This document shows, one piece after another, positions 1 through 11,965 of a DNA stretch of 64,000 nt. This stretch comes from Rhipicephalus microplus (Eukaryota > Arthropoda > Arachnida > Ixodida > Ixodidae). Numbering within the stretch: position 1 is the stretch's first letter; the number at the start of each line of letters is the position of its first letter. The DNA is taken from positions 12,043,321-12,107,320 of the forward strand of contig NC_134710.1 in NCBI RefSeq assembly GCF_043290135.1, given 5' to 3'. The translations under genes and the position numbers were made by a program. The notes under the pieces were generated by a model. The model worked only from the letters and a program-made list of their open reading frames with translations, had not been told where the DNA came from and did no database searches.

Positions 1-572
1 AGCATCACGGTTAGCCGCGTCTTCTCGTTGCGTGTTGTCCTTATGCGAACTTGGGGGGGCACCTGTTTTGCTGACAGTCCTTGATACAGGCATGTCCAAG
101 AAAACGGGAGTCTGGTCTGCCTTGCCATTGTGCCCCAATGGCATTTGCGATGAGCGGCGCAGGTTGAGCACATAGCGCTGAAACTCCACTAGCTTCGTTT
201 CGCAATCTGCTTCTGCTTTATCGTCGTTGTTCGCGGGAGGGAAAATTTCTTTCTTCGCATGAACTTTTGTGCCCATCCACGTGAATCCTTGAAGTTCTCC
301 CGCGGGATTCTCATCTCTCAAACTACGTCAGGGGCTTTCCACTGAATCAGGTCAACACTGACCCCCAATAGGTGATTGCGCTGCTCAATCACAAACTCAG
401 CCACTTTTTTTTTTTCGAGTTTTGTGTGACGGCCACAACGAGGTCCATGGAAGCCTTTTCGGTTGGCCTCACTCTTGAAGAGCGCTTCACGCTGGAGCCT
501 CCACCCATGGATAGTAGATTCCGCCACATCTAGCCGTTGAGCCGCGGCTGAGTTCCCGATTTCCTCAGCCAT
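1..572 (-). pseudogene. Tigger/pogo-type transposase, frameshifted, partial
   Basis: The 84 codons read down from 572 contain an N-terminal helix-turn-helix of the CENP-B/Tigger kind (residues ~5-75, with 'STIHGWRLQREAL' and 'GPRCGRHTKLEKK'). A stop follows at about 319. The same frame then continues with 'GWAQKFMRRKKFSLPRTTT', the second DNA-binding helix-turn-helix. A frame change near 240 leads to 'VEFQRYVLNLRRSSQMPLG' and 'KADQTPVFLDMPVSRTV'. The last matches the start of the DDE_1 catalytic domain, whose first Asp lies in the D-[EQ]-T-P motif. The rest of the catalytic domain is off the window. It is a decayed copy: at least one stop and one frameshift are visible. Confidence 0.8.
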
Positions 573-630
573 CAGTAATGCACTTCTCTTGAAGCCCGAT
601 TTCCTCAGCCATCAGTAATGCACTTCTCTT
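551..630. repeat. Tandem duplication, 40-bp period
   Basis: The block 555-590 is repeated exactly at 595-630. It copies the start codon region of the transposase remnant, so the ATG context is present twice. Confidence 0.9.
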
Positions 631-1055
631 AAAGCGGGCTTCGTACTGAAATCATCGCGCTGCCATTTGCTCGAGCCGAAGTCGCGGAAGCACAAAGGAA
701 ATGAACTGCCCGCAAAACACGTCGCCATGTGCACGTCGCAAACAATAGGATTGGATCGGATTCAATTCGATTTCGCCAGTGTGCATATGTTGCCAACACA
801 ATGTTGAAAGATTGCTAGGTTTGGCGTAGCCATTTTAAGGAACCAATCGGGCGGCACTGCCAAGGCACGATTTGAGGTGCTTCGATTATATCGTGGACCC
901 CCGAATCACTTCAGAAAAATTTTGAAAAATACTCGTGTTTCATACGAGTAAATACGTTATCCTGCGCTCATGTTTACCTCTCCCTAAACGGAACTCTTGT
1001 TAAGCGGAACATGTTTTCCTGGTCCCTTCAGGTTCTGTTTACTGAGAGTCTACTG

Positions 1056-1470
1056 TATTGAAATGCCAGCCTATGCGGAGTGAGGTAATTCATGGACAGA
1101 GGTGACACTGGACGAAATAGCGAAGCTCATGGAACGTCTGATTTATAGAGGGATTGTGCACATCACGGGCATCCATTTATATTGGAACACCTGCAGGCTT
1201 GTTTAAAAAAAAAATACTGAAAAAAGTGTACGAGTTCACTTGTGTCTCACGAAAAACCAAGCAATGCTTACCGTATGGCACGAGCAATGAAGCAGCACCT
1301 CGGTTCCAGTTTTGTTTTTCTATGTGAATCAAAAAATTTTGTACAATATTTATTACTTCTTATTCTGTTCCTGGGTCATTTATGTTTATAATATAAATTT
1401 AGAATTTTCTTTATTCAATATGTCTATAATATAAATTTAGAATTTTCTTTGTTTTGAATATTTTTGTATA
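1056..1470. other. AT-rich spacer with a 38-bp tandem duplication
   Basis: No coding signal. Positions 1387-1412 and 1425-1450 are an identical 26-base block (tandem period 38). Confidence 0.6.
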
Positions 1471-1655
1471 CAGTTAAACCTGGATATAACGAAATTGATA
1501 AATTCCCAGAAAAATTTATTATAAAGAGGATTTCGTTATATGCAGGTTCAGTACGAAAATTCGTAAAATAAACGCACAAATGAAACAAAAGGGGGACAAA
1601 TGAAACAAAAGGCAGAGCTAACCCACAACACCTAATTTAGAGTAAGAAAATGCGT

Positions 1656-1740
1656 TATTATTGTAATAGCAATTATATGGACACTCTCGGTGGGTTTTGC
1701 CATCGCCGCTATGTTCCGTAACAAGTCCAAACTGATGACA
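1656..1740 (+). repeat. Dispersed repeat (GCAATTATATGGACA family)
   Basis: A short block with 'tagcaattatatggacactc' followed by 'gccatcgccgctatgttccg' recurs at 9121-9215, at 38740-38810 and in reverse at 12655-12710. It is a repeated element common to this window. In the 9121 copy it runs into a tRNA-like stretch, which suggests a SINE-related origin. Confidence 0.55.
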
Positions 1741-1943
1741 TGCCCCTGCGCATTGTAACTTTTTTGAGCGGGTAAAAGAGCGTGAGCGCTGCTGAAGCAG
1801 AGATCAAATGAGTCGGCCCATCCCTATCGCCTGGAAGGTGCATAACATTTCCCACATGATTGAACTGCCGTCGAATGTTCAAACAGAAAGTACACCACGT
1901 CTTGAACAAGCATGAAACATTGGGGAAGGGGGGGTGGGGATTG

Positions 1944-2021
1944 CTCGAGTAGCTATAATGAACTTGGATTTTAAGGGCAGATTTCTCGAGTAGCTATAAT
2001 GAACTTGGATTTTAAGGGCAG
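1944..2021. repeat. Tandem duplication, 41-bp period
   Basis: A 37-base block at 1944-1980 is repeated exactly at 1985-2021, inside the TIR element at 1471-3598. Confidence 0.9.
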
Positions 2022-3598
2022 TTGCTATCGCTGCCACACTTGCAATCTTGGCGACTGTCAGTGCGGTTTCAGTGCGAAGGGATTGTGGGAAAAGAGCACT
2101 TCTCCCTGGGGTGGCCATATTTGTTCACACCAGCGTTATGTTGGAGTTCGGCGATATCGAATCCAAATAAAACAGTTGGCTGCCTGCCAATTCTTATAAC
2201 ATTACAATTCCTTGCTATTGCGTTCATTGCATTGCATTGAACTTGTCGTCGTGTTGATATAACTAATCGGCTAATCGCCAAAGCTGCCAGCTTGCGAGCT
2301 CACGGCACGGTGCATCACGGAAGCTCGTGACGAGTCGACCTCCGAAGATACGTAGACTCCGTTGTCACCGTGGTCTCGGGGAGTTTCCATCAGCGCCTAA
2401 TGAGAGATCCCCTCAGTGGTGACGACACGGTTGTTCAAAATTAAGAAACGTCAGTTTCGCCGCAAGGGCGAAGCAATGAATGCGATAAGAACAACTTGGA
2501 ATGTAGCGCTGAGAATGGCAAGCAGATCAAAACGTGTAGCATGCTGCTCACACACTAATGACACACGAAAACAACATACACAGGACGAGAGCGAACTAAC
2601 AACATTTACCGCTCGACATTTAACGCGCTGCTCAAACAAAAACGATTAAGGAAACGTAATCACAGAAACAGATATGAGTGCAAACTGAAAAGTGCCCCAG
2701 TTGTTACTTCGCTGTGTTTGAAAAGTGCACTCTTTTCCCAAACGGATCCTGTTCAGGGAGCGAAGTGATCTTTGTGCGTCCGGTAAACGCAATCGTGCCG
2801 GTCAAAGTCGAAGGCGCGTGATTCTCACCACCCAAGGATAAGCGGGCACAAGCACCGTTTGTTCTTGCTTCCGTTCATACTCGTGTCAAACAGACAGACA
2901 GACAGAAGACGGACGAATGATTCATGGTTTGCTGATAAAAAGTATGATTCGCGCAAGGCAGCGGTGGCTCGCGCTCGAAGATGGAATCCCAATGTGCAAG
3001 CGCGCGAGTAAATAAGAATGACGTCGCATGAAGACACCATTCGCGCAGTGAAACGATGCACGCGCACCTGGCGTCGAAAATGAAGACTGAACGACACGGA
3101 CACAGATGCGGATACGGTGAAAAACTATTTGGTGAAATGCGCTCCATATGCAGTGCGGCCCCACATATGTGACGCTTACTAAAAGCGTGGCACTGCCAAC
3201 TGCGCAAGAGTAGTTTTTTTTGTTTTTTTTTTTTTTTTCATTTTGGTTTTGAGGGGGGGGGGGGACACACACCTGTGCATGCGATCGCGGCGGCAAAGTC
3301 GGCTTGTGGGGTGCAGGCCCACCTCACGCGGACGCGGCCCGCATGCCCTCCGCCACCGCTTCGTGCTTAGTCAGCGGTGGGGCAGCCACGCAAGATCCAT
3401 GCTCGTGCCAAAATGTGAATCAACATCTTGGATTGTCCGTGAGAAAAATTCGTTATATCAAGGTTGTCTCCCGCTGTTACTTTGTTACGTAGAGGTCGCA
3501 AATACTTGTGCTTTTATGAAGCGACGGCGGGGAATAGAAAAACTTCGTTATATCGAGGAATTTGCTATATAGAGGTTCGTTATAAGCAGGTTTAACTG

Positions 3599-5168
3599 TA
3601 TAAGTGTTTTTTATTGCACTGTTTACCAGCTGCCAATCAGAAGTTACACACTTTTAACATTTTTATTCATTCCAGAATTTCCTAATTCCTTTAAAACATA
3701 TTTTTTGGAAAGAGCATTTCACTGTGGTAAATTTGGTGTGCTGCAATGTGTGCTGGATGAAGGCAAGAAATGTACACTTCAGCCCTTGTTGTTCTTTGTC
3801 AGACACAATATTAATGAGATCTAACAGAAAATCATGCCTAGGAAAGTATAGGGGATGTTATATGAAGTAATTGTAATGTAAATGTGAAGAAAAGAAAGTG
3901 GAATGAAAAGATGACTTATCGTCGGCAGGGACAGAACGTGCGACTTTCGAATAATGCGTACGATGCTCTACCAACTGAGCTACGTACTATAGTGGCTGTT
4001 GTGTCACGCCATTTTGTTGGAAGTTTGGGTGCTAAGTGGACGTCACTTAGCGGTCAAAGCATTTTTTTCTGTTTATATTTATTAAAAAGAGCTGACAACC
4101 CCTCCACTGACGCGTGAGGCCTTTTTACGTGTTAAGTGACACCTGTGAATTCAACCACATTTGCAATGAACTTGTGCCGCTCCACTGAGACACGGTACTG
4201 CCACATTGAACTAATTATCCCTGGCTTTTCCATCGCATGTCGGGCTGTTTTTAGTCCAATGTATGCACGTGTTTGTCCGTTTTTCTTGCATGCTTCACTC
4301 CGGCCGCAATTAAGAGAGGTTGTTTACAGCAACGATGAGCACGCTTTCTCTTTTTTTACTACTTTCTACTTCTTTATTTTTTCAAATACATTTGGAGTGA
4401 TTTTCAGGGCTAAAAGCTGTAGTCTGCAGCTTGACAGCTCTTTGAAACATGTATGTGAGTTGTATCTCTAATGGTTAAAAATGACTGCGTACAGGATGAA
4501 ATTAAAAAAGAGAGAGAGAGGTCTTGCTGATGAATAACCCCATCGGATGGTACTCCCTGAGAGTGGTGGTGTGCATTGTAAAGGTGTTAATACCACCTGG
4601 AAACATTAATTCTGGGGGGTACCCCAAGCTTCTTGCAATCCCTTGTACTGCAAGCCACATCAATGAATATTGTGAAGAATGCAGCTGCTTACGCTCGCAA
4701 GCGGTTTGCCCTGGAACTAAATCTCTCTGGTCCAAATTAGTCCTGCACTATTTTTTGAGTCAGTGGAAGAACATGTTTAGTAATAGAAACTGAGAAACTT
4801 CAACTTCTTAGCAAATAACCTTTTTTTTCTAAGAAATCTGCATGAATTCTCTTGTGGGGAGTGCTACAAGCAGGTTGCTGTCAATTTCTCTTCCTCTCTA
4901 GTGTGGCTTGCTTTATTCTGGGATTTGCCTATCGTGGCTGAATTTAGTTCGGTGCTTTCTCAGTGTTCAGTCTGCAGTGATTTATCAATAGAGAAGACGG
5001 TCGTACAACCTTCATTATGCACTGTACATACATGTATGTATATTAGCTGTGTAATAGTGTATTGCTGTGCTCTGTATTGCAAGTCCCGTTCAGGAAAACA
5101 TCCAGTGTTTTTTTTTTTTTTTTTTTTTTCACCAATTCCCAAGCCATGCTGAGCTGTTTGCTAAATGA
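3599..5168. other. Intergenic or intronic, mostly unassigned
   Basis: Apart from a tRNA-like SINE head at 3926-3995 and a poly(T) run near 5109-5130, I see no gene or clear element. The short open frames here lack recognisable domains. Confidence 0.5.
3926..3995 (-). repeat. tRNA-derived SINE head, degenerate
   Basis: On the reverse strand it reads TAGCTCAGTTGGTAGAGCAT (A-box-like), then a degenerate B box (GTTCTGTCCC). That is the layout of an RNA polymerase III internal promoter. The 5' acceptor stem is absent and the B box is mutated, so it is a SINE remnant and not a functional tRNA gene. It differs from the Ruka SINE copies elsewhere in the window. Confidence 0.6.
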
Positions 5169-5474
5169 CAAAAGAATATTGCGAGAGACAAGCTCATCAT
5201 CAATGACAAGTCTGTATCGACTGTCATATGCAGCAGACACTTCAGCGATGAAGAGTATTTGCGTGCGTGCCGCATCGGAAAGCTTCCTCCTGGCTTAGCG
5301 CTTACTCTCATCAAGGACTACCCTTCATACTTGATTCTAAGTGCAAAAAAGCCTCGCAACGATCCTGCTTCACAAGCTTCTCTGCCTCATACATCAAGAA
5401 GCCGAAAAATGGGGACCAACAAACCGGATCTGGATGTTGCAACTTCACAAGATGCTTTCACTAAACAACAAGCA
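5169..5474 (+). CDS. Lone exon with the C-terminal half of a THAP domain
   Basis: The frame is open from 5169 (an upstream TGA is at 5166-5168) and passes a good donor, GTAAGT, at 5475. It contains 'STVICSRHFSDEEYLRAC', the C-x2-H zinc ligands and following helix of a THAP DNA-binding domain. Then comes 'KLPPGL...KDYPSYL', where THAP domains normally end. The N-terminal half with the first two cysteines should be on an upstream exon, which I could not find. The downstream exon was not found either. It could belong to a THAP-type transposon other than the P-like family at 42341-47812, since the sequences clearly differ, or to an unrelated host gene. The acceptor is uncertain. Confidence 0.4.
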
Positions 5475-7450
5475 GTAAGTGTTTTCACGCAAACAATGAA
5501 CAGTGACGCTCATCGTGTTGGCCGATACCACGCTCGAACTCGTGTGCCGACATTGCGCTCACTGCACGGAGCAGCAGAGGAGGGTCAGGGTCGCAGCGGC
5601 CCCCTTCAAATCGGCGGCGAAAGGAATGTACTACTCCCGATGCGAAGGCCCTAAGAAGCGAGCACGCACGTGCAGTCTAGTTCAACTGTGGTCCGATGCG
5701 GCTGTTGGCACGAGCAGCCGTATGGCAAATCGCATCCAAATTCGCATCATGTGAGTCCTGCTTGATACGTTGTACCGCTCTCACTCTGCGTGGTTTAAAC
5801 ACTTGCAGCCCAGCAGATAGCTACAGGTGAGTGTGATAAGGTTGTCGGCAATGAGTCAAAATGGCACGTTCATCGCCACCAGCCATCTCGCCTTCACGCT
5901 TAAAGTATGATTATCTGTTAAGGCACCGCTGTAACAGCACGGAAGTCGCTTGATGACTGGTCTCTGCCGTTACCGAAAGGTGGAAAACCTTTTGCAGCAC
6001 ATCCTGGTGTCAGCTAGTTGAACATTGCAGTGAACTTCTATGCCACAAAAAGTTATCGTTTTTTGCATTGATAGCTTCTTGCATTCGAAGGTATTGTTTT
6101 CTTAATCGTTGGTGGTCGTAGGTGCCAAGTAAGGCGTCAGAAACGCTTGTCGTGCGAAAGCAGCTTTCTTGTTTCTTTTCTATTTTCCTCACTTCTACTT
6201 TGCTGAGAAAAAAACACCTGGAAAGTGAGGAACTTCGCTCGCAGCGCTTGAAATCTGTTTGCGATGCTCGTCTTGGTCTGCGATATCTTGGTCACGAGTA
6301 AACATGCAGCAGGGCATGCCCGAGTGTGTGCCTATCGCATGCCTTGGAATGCCCGTCATTTTTAACCTGTTTTTCGCTTTGTATGCGACATATGTATGCG
6401 CCGTGACCTTGTCGTGTTTGTTTGGTGTAAAAGTAGGAGGCTTTGAAAAATGTTCGCTATGTGGATGCTGCTTCAAAGGGGCATTGCCATCATCATCACT
6501 AGCCTGACATCGCCCACTGCATGGCATAAACCTCTCCGATGATATGCCAATCAATCCGGTCTGGTGCTTTCTGCGGCCACGTTATACCTGCGAACTTTTA
6601 AACTCACTGGCCCACCAGAATTTTTGTCTCCCCCTCGTGCGTTTACCTTCTCTGGAAATCCAGCCAGTTACAAATAATGACCAGCAGTTATCCTGCCTAC
6701 GTGCTATGTGCTTGGGTCATGTACATTTTTTCTTCTTGATTTCAACTATGATTTCCTTAAGAGGGCTGACTGGTCTTTAGGACCATAAAGTGACAAAAAA
6801 TTAATTTTTAAAAATTTACATATTTGGTTTCTGCAAGTATTTTACTATCTCTCTGCAAATTCTGACACACCAGGAAGTGGTAATTTTTTTGTAATGTCAT
6901 TCTAACTGCCCAGATTCTTGGTGTTGTTAACATGCAAAACCTGCAAAAAAATGGGGAACTGACTTGAAGGCTTCTTTATAATTTGCCAAGACTTATGTTA
7001 GAAGCTCTGCAATGAATTTATGAGCACATTCATGAGGTATGCAAAATATGCGCACCATGATTGTCGCTTTTTGAAAAAGCTGTGTGCTCTCAGTTTTTTC
7101 CATTTTTCTCAAAAAATTAAATTTACGACTGTTCAATTTCAAGGCCTCAATATCTCTGTAGCTAGGGCAGGTACAACAAGGTACGACTTTTCTTGGCGGT
7201 GTCCCCCTCTCCATCATCCTACTTCCCACCGTTCTTGTTGCTGTTGTGTTTTCACATATAAACTTGGTAAGGTCACCAACAGCCACCCCTAAAGAAGGGG
7301 CCGATTGGTCTTGACCTTCTGGTAAGATTATAGTTCCTGATTTTAAGTTTGCAAACTTTGCACTAAAGTGGCTGGAGCGTTTATTTTAGTCAGATGAATT
7401 CTCACCCACTCAGACAGATCTCTGTTGAATATGTTCACCTGCACGCTTAA
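5475..7450. other. Unassigned intronic-type sequence
   Basis: No coding or RNA signal that I can defend. 6760-7330 has the look of an old element ('gactggtctttaggacc' near the left, 'gattggtcttgaccttctgg' near the right), but the ends do not form a convincing inverted repeat. Confidence 0.4.
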
Positions 7451-7932
7451 AGGGACATCAGAGATGAACATCGAGCTAGTTTAGATTGACAAACTGCGAA
7501 CTCTGATGTCATGTTTTACTATCATAAGTTCATTATTATCGCAAAAAATTAAGTTAGAAGTTTCAATATTAAATTTCGAGTCAGAATCTCCACACATGAC
7601 TTACGAAATTTAGAAATTCATTTTCAGTATTTTCATGACATCGGCTCAGTGAAGTTTTCTGAATCTTCTAAGCTAAGTCTCTGGCACTCACAAATCACAA
7701 TGTAATTGATTTTTATCGATCGGGAGCTACGTATAATCTAGTAGACAGCTTTGAAATTACTTGTGTCACCGTGTTTCGAGTGGGAATCTCAAGGTGGCTT
7801 CGCCACCAGCATTTTTTTTTTTGTGTGTTTTCTCGTTTAATGAACGTCATGTCATAGAAAGAGTGGTGTTTTTGGTATTGTAAAATTGTACTTTACTATT
7901 ACGTAAAACATCATTTTGATCTTTAGTGTCCC
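7451..7932. mobile_element. MITE with GGGACA-type inverted ends
   Basis: The left end after TTAA (7447-7450) reads AGGGACATCAGAGATGAA. The right end read in reverse complement is GGGACACTAAAGATCAAA. The ~480 bp between them are AT-rich and non-coding. The right flank has lost the matching TTAA, so superfamily assignment is tentative. Confidence 0.5.
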
Positions 7933-7934
7933 AG

Positions 7935-9115
7935 TGATTTCACTCCTGAATCAACTGCGCCAAATCAGATTCACTGCGCCATCCTGATATCAATGGAAAT
8001 TACACCTAGGTTGGATTTGGGGGCATTTATCACCGGCAATAGCCGCACAGGCGCACCAAAACATGTGCGTCTTGTTCTCGGGGCCACTAAAGTCACGATC
8101 CTATGCTTAAAATTATTTCGCTGAATAAACATCGGTCACACGTGTGTCCTAAAGTAATCCACGATGCTGTGTTTTGTGCCGACGTATCTTCTGCTGTACA
8201 AGCCTGCTTAACGGTGAAGCGAGCTCTCCGCAGGGGCTCGTGACGTCTAGACACTCAGCGTTCGATTTTGCAATCTTCAGGCAGCTTCAGGTTGTCTCGA
8301 GTTCCCCCACATGTGACCACGACGTTGTTTTCTGTCCTGACCAGAACTAGCTGGCTGACCCTCTGGCTAGCTCTGGCTACCAGAGAGCTGCTAGAAGGCT
8401 GAAAATCAAAGATCCCGTCTTTTGAAACATGTGCATGTTGCAGTTAACAGGCAATAGTTCACCACATTGTTCCCAGAAGGAAGCTTCACGGGAAACATAA
8501 GAAAAGTGATGAACAGTAGCTTCTAACACTCGCCGCCACTCGTAATCACTCCATCCCGCATGGCGGAACAGGCTTTAGAAGATAACGCCACGCATAATGA
8601 CAAGGTAAGGCGCAGTCCCCAAGTGCCTGCATTGCAATCCATTGAGTCCTCACAAAGATGGCGATGAGCGCGTATAGTATCTTTTCGGCATCTGCTAGCC
8701 TGAAACCTGCCCAAAACCTTCCTGAGAGCTGTTCATGTGAAAACTACGGTTTGTTGGTGGACACCGTCTGTACCAGGAATACTACTGATAGCTCAGTTGA
8801 AGGGTTGTGGAGCACGTTATTAGAGCAATTTTCACTAATAACTGCATGCGTGCTGCCAGGATATCTGTCACGTCTACTTCTTGACATTGCGGTCTCGTTT
8901 TCTGCGCTTCACTTCCATAGAAGAACAAGTGAACGGTGGGAGCGCGTTGATACTTTACATTTAATATACCTTATTTGCGAATATCCATTCGGAAGTTCAT
9001 TTTCTTAATTCCTTCCACTAGCACATCCGCGTTTGTAATCGCTGTTGCGGTAAAAGCCCCTAAAACACTCTGCCCTTTCGAACTCAAGTTTGCTAGGATC
9101 TGAATTCAAAATTTT
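7935..9115 (+). repeat. Dispersed repeat, copy A
   Basis: Blocks here recur in the same order at 57600-58270. Examples are 'gccaaatcagattcactg', 'cgcaggggctcgtgacgtct', 'caattttcactaataactg', and 'ataaaagcccctaaaa' in copy B (aligned with 'gtaaaagcccctaaaa' here). No coding sequence is evident. The next block of copy B is found 2.6 kb further on at 11765-11965, which suggests that 9116-11764 was inserted into copy A. Confidence 0.65.
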
Positions 9116-11764
9116 TTAGTGCTTTTTTATTGCGATAGCAATTATATGGACATTCTCAACTGGTTTTTGGCACCACCGCTAACGTGGCGTTAACCACTGA
9201 GCCACGGAGGGGCATGTCCTTCAAGGTTTAAACAGCAAGCTATTTATATCTACCACTTACCTCTGGTGACGGGCATTTCGGGGGGAACTATCCTGGGTTC
9301 AGCATTACCAGCAAGATAGCGCAATGAGCGCGTGACGCCACATTGTCATGAGGCGGCAGCGCGCGCTCTCATTTCCCACGTGTACTTTGCCCCGCGAAGA
9401 GGAGGGGGTGGACATTCACTCGCGCACCCTTATCTTACGGTGGGGAGGATTGGTCGCCTTGGCTGGCCTTGGGCTTTCACCAGAATGATTCTGTTGTAGT
9501 TACCGGGCGCACAAAGGTCACTGCAATCATTGCAAAGTCTCCGTTTGCAAAAAGAGTGCACTTTTCAGACACAGCGAAATAACAGCAGAGACTCTTATTC
9601 ACGTTCATCTGAACTTGTACGTTTTGTGTGTCATTTGTGCGTGAGAAATGCGAGGCACATTTAAATCTCCTGGCTATTCTTTGCGCGACATTCCAATTTG
9701 TTGCTATTTGTTGCGGTCATTGCTTCGCCTTTGTGGCAAAGCTGTGACTTTTTTTTTTAATGCAGGGGTGAGACAGCTGCGCATATTGCACATTTTTGAT
9801 GCATTTCCGTTTTCTTGTGCCAAGCTGCTCCAAAAGCATAAAAATAGCGAAAATTGCGCCGAAATACTTCAAAACAGCCCTGAAAGCTAGAATTTTGATG
9901 CAAACCTCAGCTTCAGTGGCAAAAAAAAAGCCGAGTTGACTAATAAGAAGTGCCCCATTGTGTTTTTTTATTTTGCACCTTTCTGGTGATGAAGCTCCCA
10001 TGCATGTCACTGCCCTAAAATCTCCTCTTAACTCTTGCAAATATGCATGATCCCGCAAAAATGTCCTGCCGTGCATCGAGCGTGCTGCTTCTACAAGCTA
10101 GGCTGTGTGTTTTGGTGCCTCTGTCGCCTAGCGAAAACCACTGTGCCTAGTGGCAAATGTAGTGGAGCTGACTCGCAGGTTCTTTGTTGTGCGTAGTGCA
10201 TTGCTGCGGTCACTACAGTTTTCATGTCAACGCTGCTCCGTGTGGTCACCAACACGTGCGCGTTTGCCGTGAGCGAGTAACTGTAAATGTGGAGCCATTT
10301 CCCTGCATGTTACGCGTCTCCTGGATGCTCTGGCGCGTGCACGTTCTCAAAATGGATTCCGTGAGCGACAGAACGTGCGGAACCCATTTCCGGTTTATGC
10401 CCATTAGCTACTAATTTATTTAAAAATGTGAGTTCCTATTGCATTTAAAAGAGCCATTGCAGCCAAAATCTGCACATCGATGTCTGCAGATAGAGGTTTG
10501 GTTATTTGAGAAGCCGTGGCGACAGAATGCGTGTTCAAACCATTTTAAACGATATTAACGGGCACCTCGGCATTTTATTCGTGACTTGTGATGTGTAGGC
10601 AATCAGATGGCGCTGTTTTCATGAACTGTGATTTGCCACTGGTCTGTTTTGTTATCCAAACTCGCAACTAGTGCTTTAAGAGGCGTCGCTGCGTGCCGGC
10701 TCTGGTCTACACGAGCTTTTAGGCTTAGCTTTATGTTCGATCGGTGTTTCGATCGGCGGCCGTTTTGCTATGGGACTTTGTTTTTTTCCTTTCATTCTTC
10801 CTTTGCAATAAAACCGGCCTCTGTACGTTCGGTGCTTCGTTTACATGGACGAATTTCTAACCTGCGCCATGCGGTGTGACGGCTTTATGGCAGTCGTGGG
10901 GTGTGCAGCATTCACAGTTTGATGTATTATTGGGAGTTCTGCATTGAAGGTGATAACCTATGATATTGAAAGAAAATAGAACTGGTCAATGTGTGCTCTA
11001 TTGATAACACATTGCTTGTCTGGAAAGGTGTTATCAGTACCTTATCACTTATCGCTTAGTGCCATACCCATGTGCTGTAGGAAATAGTCCATGCAGCCAA
11101 TGCAGCTAGGCTTTTGCCCCCCCCCCCCCCCCCCCCCCACAAGGTGGCCCCACTAAGGGTGGTGCAGCGCACTTTTTTTGTCTGTTAAAAGCTCTTGAGG
11201 CTATCTTATCAGGTTTTCCTTGAAGCAAAGGACTATTGTTACCTAAAAAAGATTCTTGTGCAATCACACTTTTTGAATTTTTTAAAGTGTGATGCCTTAT
11301 TCTTTTTGTTTCCAGGGAATCTAGTTTTCAACAAAACTTTTTTTTTTTTTGAAATGCTGATTCACATGTTTGTTAAGAGAGCTAGATAGGTCACGTGGTA
11401 TGTAAAAAGGTAGTGCAGTTCATACCTGGCGACAATCTATTTGAAAACTTTCTTCAAAATCTCTTTCAGTGTTATGTGTATTATAAGCCAATTAAAATAT
11501 GTACTGGTGCCCCATGTTGCTAAAATTTGTATTTTCAAGTTTCCAGGACATGTTAAATGCCGCTAACTGCTTCGAAGCAACATTTCCCTGCTCCGAAACT
11601 GAAATTTTGCTGATCCAAAAACAGCTCCCAATTTAGTTTCAGCCGTTTCGCTCCTGTAAATGTCATCCCTATAATAAAAGAATGCTGCCTGGTTAGAGCA
11701 GCTGCAATTCAGTTTCAATACGTGCAGTTTTCAATAGGGAGGCTATCACTTGCAGCTCTATGGT
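9116..11764. other. Probable nested insertion(s) in repeat copy A; no gene seen
   Basis: It holds a GCAATTATATGGACA-family repeat at 9121-9215 (with a reverse-strand tRNA-like 'TGGCTCAGTGGTTAACGC' at its end) and a 22-base poly(C) at 11117-11138. The rest is unassigned. Confidence 0.45.
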
Positions 11765-11965
11765 CAAAAGGCCCAGGGTGAAGCGGATACGCCTTGTTAC
11801 ACGTTCGCCTCTCGCTTTCCAGGATCAATAGCTGGCGGTTAAAAAAAATTAAACATCATATCATCACATTCATTGCTTCGGTTTTTTCAGAGTGAGAGGG
11901 GGGTGGAAGCTGCGTCACTTCAAGGGCTCAGTGGCAAGCGCACGCTATCTCGAGGCGAAATGAGG
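11765..11965 (+). repeat. Dispersed repeat, distal part of copy A
   Basis: It matches 58340-58525: 'cttgttacacg', 'gcctctcgctttccagg' and 'cgctatctcgaggc' occur in the same order in both. Confidence 0.6.

Larger units (their letters stand above)
1..1055 (-). mobile_element. Tigger/pogo-like DNA transposon, truncated by window edge
   Basis: A Tc1/mariner-superfamily element of the pogo/Tigger type enters from the left edge. Its transposase remnant reads leftward from 572. Its right terminus is at 1055, where the end reads (reverse complement) CAGTAGACTCTCAGTAAAC and is followed by TA, the usual target dinucleotide. The first ~100 bases inward match the left end of the short element at 23531-23716, which makes that element a deletion derivative of this family. 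Bases 631-995 between transposase and terminus look like the element's 5' non-coding part. Confidence 0.75.
1471..3598. mobile_element. Non-autonomous TIR element with TA target duplication
   Basis: The left end CAGTTAAACCTGGATATAAC starts at 1471. The right end at 3598 reads, in reverse complement, CAGTTAAACCTGCTTATAAC. Both are flanked by TA (1469-1470 and 3599-3600), and the 'TATAACGAA' motif recurs in both terminal ~60 bases. This is the structure of a Tc1/mariner or pogo-like element. No transposase is recognisable in its 2.1 kb, so it is either a non-autonomous family member or an old copy carrying insertions. A left-end fragment of the same family lies at 38573-38920. Confidence 0.75.
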
